Below are positions 24,901 through 33,900 of a stretch of 64,000 bases of DNA, piece by piece (position 1 is the first letter of the stretch; each line of letters starts with the position of its first letter). Source of the stretch: Montifringilla adamsi (taxonomy: Eukaryota > Chordata > Aves > Passeriformes > Passeridae). The translations under genes and the position numbers were made by a program. Below the pieces are notes generated by a model. It was not told the DNA's origin, did not search any database, and worked only from the letters and a program-made list of their open reading frames with translations. Location: assembly GCA_017590115.1 (NCBI GenBank), contig JAGGNK010006892.1, positions 14,051,736 to 14,115,735 on the forward strand, read 5' to 3'.

Positions 24901-27900
24901 GCTCTTCAGCTCTCCTTCAGAGAAAGCACTTCACCAGAGTTAAGCATTTACACAACAAACCAAGTGGAAAGATCAAACTCATCCATCAGTTTGGTGATGA
25001 AGAGGAATGTGCTTTGCACAGCCAAACAAGGAAGTCAGGCACAGGTGAGAATTGCTGCTCCTGTGAACAATAATAAACACCATCCAAAGTGTCACACTCT
25101 AAACTGAAAGACTCTGAAGCTACAAAATCACCTGCTCTGACTTGAGAGTCCTCAGACTTCACCCAGTACCTCTCACAAAGGCCACAGACTTCTGCTGAAA
25201 ATAACAGAAGCAGCTAAATTGTTGCATGCCACAGGCAGAGGACAGGCATGACTGAGGCAGCATCCATCAGTTGTTGTGTAGGATAAGCATTGCTTACAGA
25301 ACAAGGAAATGCATTTCCCTCTTCGGTCCTCTCCACCACACAGCTTCTGCCAGCTGGCCTTATGAAAGAATCGTTCACACACTAGATTTGGAAATAATTC
25401 TGATCTGGGCTGCACAAGCAAGACACTTAAGAAAGCATAAAATTCTTAGGTGAAAACATAGTGTATATTACACTCGGTGTCTCTCCAGCTATTTTTGATT
25501 TCTGATACTTATGGAGCAGGTAATAAAGTAAATTGTAAAAGTAGAATTGAAGAAAAGTATTGTCTGAATACCAGTGGCTAAATGAATTTTGACTTTCCTA
25601 TTTTGCAACTCTGATTTTTTCACAGAATACTTTCTCAGGGGTCTGAAATACTGTGGAATTCTAAATGATGTCAAACCAGATATTAATTAGATCAAAGACA
25701 AAAAACTTTCCAAAGCTCAAGTACTGATTACTTAATGCACCACAGAGTAGGAAAAGATATTCCTTACAAAGCCATACTTTTATTTCCCCAGTAACATTTC
25801 TTCATAAAGAGCAATGCACAGCTGGAAGCATTAACAGCCGACCAGATGGTTCACTTCTCGATAAACACGTTTTGTAAGTTTAAAGTCTAATGAACTGTAG
25901 TGCAGGGAGAAAAAGTTATGTATGCAGAGTGGTTCAAATGGCAGGTCAGGGCTGGGGCTGGACAGGGGACTAGCTCCACAGAAACTTCCATTTCTATGGC
26001 AGCTTTACATGGGAGGAGGGAGGGAGGGAGGATGGCCAATTCTGGCAGAAGACAAGAACAAAAAAGGCTGAATGCTTAACACCCCAAATTCAGCCCCAAA
26101 ATTGCTAATACTGGACAGGGGAAGGTTGTGATCACCAGATTCTGACCCACAGCACTGTCCTGAACCAGCAGGTGCTTCCAGAGCCCTGGTCAGCCTGTGC
26201 CATGCAGCAGGCAATGACAGAAGAAACTTAGCTCAAATTAAATTGTGCAATTCTACAGCGAACAATCCTGAGTTACACCTGACACTGTGGAAGTGTCCAG
26301 GGCAGCAAGCATTCATCTTCTGCCCATGCCATCTCCACAGGATGCAATCAAAGCCAGTCACAAACTGTTCACAGCTGAGCAGCCCAAATGTCTCATGCCT
26401 GGTTACAAATTGCAGAGCAGCCCTGCCCACCCAGCCAGATATAAACAACTCAACCCGGCAGCGCTGGGGAAACCCCTTCTAGGAGACCACCAGGTGCCTG
26501 GGCTGGTTCTGTCACATCTTTCAGCAGCCTTTATAGCTGTGCAGCTACCGAGGAGCCTGCATTGTGTTCAACAACCTGGTGTGGATAATAGTTCGAAAAC
26601 ATTTCAAGTTTTGGGCTGAGACACTGCAAAACAGTACAGCCAGCAAAAGTCACTGACTCACCTTGAGGCCGATCTAGATCTGCTGAGTGCTTTGACAAAG
26701 ATCAAAGATGGTGCAGACTGGCGTCTTTGGGCCAAACTCTTCATCTTCTAATTGGAAAGAGAAACAAAATGAAATCACAGGTGAGATTTGGAACAGGAAC
26801 TGCACGCACACAGACTGGGCACAGCCAGACTCCAATTTCAGACCATGGGAAAAAGGCTGTTGTTGCCCTCAGCAACCCTGGAGGGGGAAAATATCGCAGG
26901 GAAATTCCCTCTGAAGGAGGAAAATATGGTAAGAAAAGCAGGAACATTACCAGAAAGCCAGTGTAAAGAAAAGCTGAAAAGTAGTGTCTATACACAGATA
27001 CTTTAGGTACCCTGCACACATGAAATAAACACCTAGAGCTGGTCCTCAACCACTTTTTTGTCCCTTAGTAATTTATTGTACTTTAAATTTATCAAATATC
27101 CAGGTGGTGGTTTAAATTTCAAATACTTCATACATTTCTGTGTCATATCTGACATCTACCATAAATTAAGGTTTGGATTCTACCTGCCTGACCTTACACA
27201 TTATATTAGGCTACCCTTTTTTAACAAATCTTTAAAGATGAGAGCATTTTCCTTCCCTGCTACTCAATTTGGAGCATATCTTGTCCCTCAGTAGTCAACA
27301 ATGACATTTTTTTCATTGCTGATTATGTATGAGAAAAATAAAATAGAGAGAGGCAGGACAGTTGTTAGCACAGAACTAGGAAGAGAATGAGAAAAAGGAC
27401 ACACTCAAAGACATAGAACACCGCAGGGGAAAAAAAAAGAAAGCACAAGGAAGAGATGAAAATGTCAGTAGCTAACAAGAGAGCATGGATTTCCAGTCAG
27501 TGAAGTTGAACACTACAATAAAAATACTGAGCAAATAAATACCACTGTTTTCCCCAGAGGTAGAAATTTTCAAAAGCATCCACAGGAGACAAAAATACAC
27601 ATTTTCCTGAACACAAATGTATTCACCACAATGTATTCAGTCTCCCTCCTGCAGCCAGAAGCAAGACTGAGTAGTCCTGGTCCTAACCCTGGAGGGCTGT
27701 CTTGAACCGGTTGTGCAGCCAAGGTGCATGACCTCTCCTCTCCCTGACCCTCCACCAGCAGGGTGACTGTTACCTTATTTAGCTCAAATACTTTTCAGAA
27801 TAAACTGGTGAACAAAAGAACCAGGGTCAAACTCCTCCTGAGACCCTGACAGGAGAATATCCAATGATGCAGTGGTACCTTACAGCCACCACTGAGAGCC

Positions 27901-30900
27901 CACAAACAGGTGAACGTCTGACAGCCACGAAGTCTCTGTTCTCCGCTAATCACAAAGCATGACTCTCTTCCTTCATACCAAAAATAACCACTGACTACCA
28001 GGACAAATATGTCAGGACAGTCGGAACAAATGATTCTTCTGCCAATGTGTGTGCTGGATGTGGCACGCATTCTGTTTGGGCAGGTGCACAGTGTGCTCCC
28101 CTCGGAGAAAGTGAACTCTGCATATTTTACTCGCCTGCGACAAGTGCATTTATTTTACTCACTGCAGTCCATCTGTTATTGTGCCATTTTTTTGGTTCTC
28201 TCTTTATTGATGTAGAGCACGCTTGTTTGTTTTGTCACTCAGTTACAGCTATTGTGCAGCAATTGTTATAAATTCAACTGTGTCATTTCAATTCGCCTTT
28301 AAAAATTATCTCCTCCTCCCTATTTTATCAAAAAATAACCTTCTCAAGACTGATAAATTAAGTCTTAGAACATTTAGCTCTCTCCAACTGGACTATAACT
28401 GAAGAATAAAAGATTACTAATAAAAGAGATGCCCATTTTTAATATTTTTTAAAATAAATAAGATAAATTGTTCTAGTGAATTAAATCTGTTTTGTCTTAC
28501 TGCTAGCTAATCTGAAAAGCTGTTAGAAGTTTTAAAAGTAGCATACCTGTAAATACAAAGACAAAAAGAGATCTGTGTAACAATGCAGTGTAACATACTA
28601 TAGACCAGCCACATATGTCACACAACAGGCAGATTTCAGGAGTTAATATAAAGCATCACCTCCCAGAGGGAAATTTACTGCAATTTACACATTACTGGGC
28701 AGGTGGCTTTTGTAGGGGGTAAAAACTGGAGCATCTCAGCTCCTGCAAATGCAGTGGAAGTTTGGTAACATTTTCAAAGAGATTTTCAGGTCTGAAAAGA
28801 AAGCCACTGGAGAAAAAAAGGCAGTATTTTAAAAATGATGGCAATTACAGCATTATTTTTCATGCTTGGGTTAGCAGTGCTGAATAGCACCTGTGCCAGC
28901 GAGATTCTAGTCTTGACTCAAACGTCTGAAGACCAAAGTAAAGTCTAGACTACAGCAGAGCTCAAATAAACTCAGTCAGAGGGGATCCCAGCAGGTCTGT
29001 GACCCAGCCTCTCCGAACCCGCTGACAGCAAGACCCAACCAAGCAGGACACTCTGGGCCACCTCCAGTGCAGGCCTGTGTTGCCCCAAGGATGAGATTCC
29101 ACAGCCTCTCTGGGCAAACTCTTAGCACAGCTACTAAGCAAATCTTAACAGAAAAAAAAATAGCCTCAAAACATAAAAAGATCACTGACGAGAAAAGGAA
29201 AATTTTCACAGCACTCAAGTGAGTCAGGTCAGCTGTATGCAAATAAACACATTACACAGAGACATTGATTACAGACAGAAAAGAGTGTTTTATTTTTATT
29301 TTGCTACATACAGAGTTTGGGAAGAGAAAATAAGTGACCATCATGACAATTTGAATTGATTCACTTTGAGAAGGGAGAGGATAAATTCACTTTTTCTTAA
29401 GTTGGATCCGGTTGCCTGCTATCCTCATTTTTATTGCTTTTATTATGTGCAAGGATGGCAATGTGGAGAAGAGGAGATATATCCTGAACAGCTGTTGTGG
29501 GAGCAGATGTTTGGGAGGAAAAGGAGATGCACTGACCAATTATCTAAGCATGAGACACAGAGAAGCATTTCTCAACATGTGTCCCACATCATTACCTCCC
29601 ATTTTTTCATGTAAATATTAGAAAGGTCAACACAGACAGAAATTCTCATACTTGCTGGCTGAGTCACACCCATGTGAAATGTATCATAAAATCAGAATCT
29701 ATAATGAATGCTTACAGTATGCCAGATGCAAAGATGATAATCTTGTGTCAATCAGGACAAACTAGAGTTACTTCTGTCTTCCTCACATCCAAAAGCTTGA
29801 GTTGCTGCCCCTTCCCCTCCAATTCAGGTTTAACTTCATACTTTCTGCATCTCTGGTTGTGGTTGTCTTGACTTCTTAACAGAAACAAAAAGGTTTTGCA
29901 TTTTCAGTTGTTGGACTAGTGGTAGTATTTGGCCAGTTTCTCATGTGGCATAAAAAAGGCATAGGCCTGTAGACTGGAAAAGAATGAATTTAGACCAGAT
30001 ATTGATCAGACCTACAATCTGACACACTGTTTTGTAAACTGTGATGGTAGGCAGTTTATGAGCAGACCAGCCCACCATGCTGAGGACAGAAAGCTTGCAA
30101 AACATCACTGAAAATATGCTGTCTCTCCTCAGGAACCAGAACCCCTATGGATCATAGTAAAACTTGCACAAGTATCTCCCAAGCCATAAGCTGCAGGAAA
30201 AATCTATTCCTGGATGCCAGTATTCAACTAATTTTGCCTCACAGTTGAAGTGGATGATGGTACTACACGAAATTTATATAAATTAATATATTGCCAAGTA
30301 ACAATATTGATTTCCACTGTGGAAAAGGTAACGTGTGGTAAGATAAAAAAAAAACCTGGAACTGTTCCTGCACTTTATGTGTATCACTTTACTATATCAT
30401 GCTTCTAAAGAGAGTGGCAGAGTGTGAATTAAATAAAGAATGTATGAAAAAAAATTAATGGTACTTACAATTTATTTTGTGATGACAAGTAACTTAAGTA
30501 ATGCATATAGAGTGTTTATAATATTTTCAAGTGTCTAGAGAAGTTAAAAATCTATGCACTAAGTGGATACCCTGCTGCAGCTACTGGTCAGAGCAGGCAG
30601 GCTATGACAGGGACTGTGTGCAGGAACACGCTGCCCACACTGCCAGGCTGTGCTGTCTGACCCATGCCATGGTCAGACACATGCAGGAAGATTCCTCTCC
30701 CCAGCCTCTGACTCACACACCTGAGCTGTCTGCCCTGTGCTCCTTTTAGAGCTGACAGAGAGAAAAGGACAATTTAGGGCACGGCTCATCTTGTCTGAAG
30801 AAGTTTTCCTCCACTGACTGTAAAAGAAAAGTAAGGTGACCAAGAAAATAGAGTTAATGATCATCAATCCTCTCCTTGCTATCTGAGCAAAGGACAGGGA

Positions 30901-33900
30901 ACAGAAAAACGTATATGATCAGTAACACAGGGAAGAACTGTCTTCTTGCAGTGGTCGGAGCTTAGGATGAGAAAATGTTACTTGATGTCTGTTTAAGAAC
31001 AGACATGCAAAACAGTTGAAAAATTTACTTAGTTCCTGAGTGACAGGTAAACACAGCAAAAATGCCTCTTCAGCAATGTGCAGATAACCTTGTTACAGCC
31101 TGCCCTGACACTGAAGGATTTCAGGCTCCTGATTTACAGGCTCACTCCAGAAATGGGTCAAGGCTGGGACATCTGCCTGGGTCATTTAACTGGGTGACAG
31201 GAACAACCCTGAGACGTGCCAATGCCTCGAGCTGAGGATTGCTTTCAAGTGGCTAAGCTCTCCCTTTCACTGCTTTATTTTTCTAATGAAAGGAAGTCTG
31301 ATTTTAACAAATCCTACTCTCTAAATGTATTTAAGTTAATAACTGCGAGGGATTTCACCCATGCAAACTCTGCTCTTGTTGTCTGAGCAACAAAACACAT
31401 CTGTGCCACACACTCCTGGTTTAGCTAGATATGAACCAAAGCACAGACAACAAATCCTTACCAGAAACTGTGAGGCAAAGTTCAGCAAAATGCCTGAAAA
31501 TCAAAAATATCACAACAACCCTCAGCACACAGCAGTTAATTTTGCAGAACAACTGGGCAGCACTCTTACCCTTGTATCACTGGCCACTTAGGAGAGGCAA
31601 TAGATTATATTTTCCTACATACTATTATCCAGTATTTGTTAGACTTACAGACTAGAATTGTCAAAAAGCACCAAAAATAACACGAATTCTTATACTTTGT
31701 TAAAGCAAGAAATGGACCTATGCTGACCTATAATATTCTTGAGCCCTCATAAACAGGGTGAGAAGATGATTGCATTTGAACTGCTGGCTCAAGCAGTAGA
31801 GATGTAGGTCCCACAGAGAGATCATTTACCATAAAGGCAGAGCAGGTGACAAAGCTATGTGCTTTTGTTTATGCTGGCAGAATACTTTTACTTACAAGGA
31901 CCTTCCTAGAAAGCAAGCCATTTTTGGATGGATAATTGTGGAGAGAACAATTGCAGGGGCACAAGAGAAAAGAGCTATCAACACAGTGGAACCAAAAGCA
32001 CATCATCATGGAACAGCAGCTGACAGAGAGCACAGCAAAGACTGAAAGCCATCTCAGAGTAGAAAGAAAAATGGATAAAAGAAGCTAAGAGCAAAACATG
32101 TTTCACCATACTTCCCGAAGGATACAAATCTTTGGAAGCACTGATATGGATGTCTTCAAACGTTTCCACTCATCTACATCACAAGATGAAGACGTGAAAG
32201 ATCAGTAAACATCATAGAGGATGAGAACATTGAGTATGTTGCTTGTGGGTCCTACAGTGAGTCAGGGCACTGCTCAGACCAGTGACTCTGTTTGTGATGG
32301 TCTTGTTGAAGCCCAAAGTCTCCTTCCAAGCCTGCCACAAAGCATGAAGGTTAAAATGGATAAAAGGGATAAAATTCTGCCCCAGTTTCTGTACATAAAG
32401 ATTTTCTCAGGAGCAGTTTAGAGATGACAGAGAAAGGAGATTCCCCCCCACTCCACATCCATACTTCAAACAACATTAAGTAAAGAGGCAATAATTTGTT
32501 ATTTGTAGTTCTTGGGTGTTACACCCCACATGACCTATCATGCCCTTCTCTTTCCTACTGCCACCAGGAGGGACAAACAAAAACCCAGGAATAGGAAGCT
32601 CAAGAACTCAAGAAATAGAACACATTGTTTTCTGCATAATTTTCAGTTTCTCTCACGGACAGAGAAATGAAGGATTGCTAACACATAATTAAATCAGCAG
32701 CAGGAGGCACATCACAACAGGAAGTTACCACAAGCCAGGACAGCCCACCAAGGTGATTTTAACCTATTGACCCACTTTGTGGGTGATTTCATTAAAGTAG
32801 GGGCTTTTTCAGTCCTCATCAGAGACAAAATAGCTACAGGATATGTCTGCAGGATGATAGGAATTGCTCATCACTCCACTAAACAGTGCCAGAAGCTCTA
32901 TGTGTCTGAAACTTCCAACACTACCAGGTGTGATTTTAGAAACAACCCACCAGATCCTCAGCCAGGACCACAGTAAACAGGACAGAGTCTTTCAGGAAGA
33001 AGAAATCTCTGCTTAAGGAGATTTATCTTAAAAAATATAAATCTCCTGGCATGAGATCAAGGTATCATACAATATAATGGCAAATACATACTTGATTCAT
33101 CTTTTCAGAGTAAAACAAGGAATGAAGATTATGTATGATTACTTTTCCAATGCCATTAATTTGCTTGAATTTATCCATTTAATGCACTGTTGAGGAACAT
33201 TATAACTCCCTTTCCCCTGCCAGTAAATTGTTGCTGCATTGTGATCAGAATCACAAAGAAACACATATTTACAGTGACAGAATTGCCGGTTTTCAAGTCT
33301 CAAACCATAAATGCTACTTTGATTAGTATTCAAAATGGTTAATTTTTTGCACACTTTGTAGGTGTAAATATTAAAAATTGCTGAGCCTCCAAAACATTTT
33401 AAGCAGTTACTTGAAATCTTCAAGGAGGCAGCAAAAATCCTAGGACTGACTCCTTGTGCTACCAGATATTGTTTTGCGTAAAATGTTCAGGGTTGGTTGG
33501 AATCTAGCCCTTCTGAGAAGAGAGAAGTGAAACATCAGGAACTTATAAATATGGTTAAATGACCCAGCTGCTACTGCTGACACAGTTACATTGGCATAAA
33601 AGACATCTCTGCTGCATAGTTTGTTCTGACAAATTTGTAGAAATAAGCTCTATCAGTATAATCACTTTTACTCATGCTTCTGCAATCCACTTCAGAGTGG
33701 CATCAATTTACTGCTATTACTTTCTAAGCTAAACAGTCAACACAAAACTTCTCTGTAGGTCAATCACACATAGTGACTCCAGTGACTTCAGTAAAGGAGG
33801 GAAACTAGCCCAGAATTTTCCAAAAGCATTAACTAAAACACTACACTTCAATGTCACCTTTTAGCAGAGCATTGTAAGCATTTAACAGAGAGAACCTCCC

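Larger units (their letters stand above)
9304..26661 (-). other. ARHGAP20: ARHGAP20 intron 2 (17.4 kb)
   Basis: Largest intron in the window, between the basic-linker exon and the first PH exon. It contains CR1 fragments at about 13856-14692, 16247-16327 and 19572-19797, simple repeats near 11.9 kb and 16.3-16.6 kb, a hairpin at 18630-18655, and a CpG island near 22 kb. I found nothing in the remaining stretches (9304-11876, 11895-13855, 14693-16246, 16611-18600, 19798-21777 and 22451-26010). Confidence 0.8.
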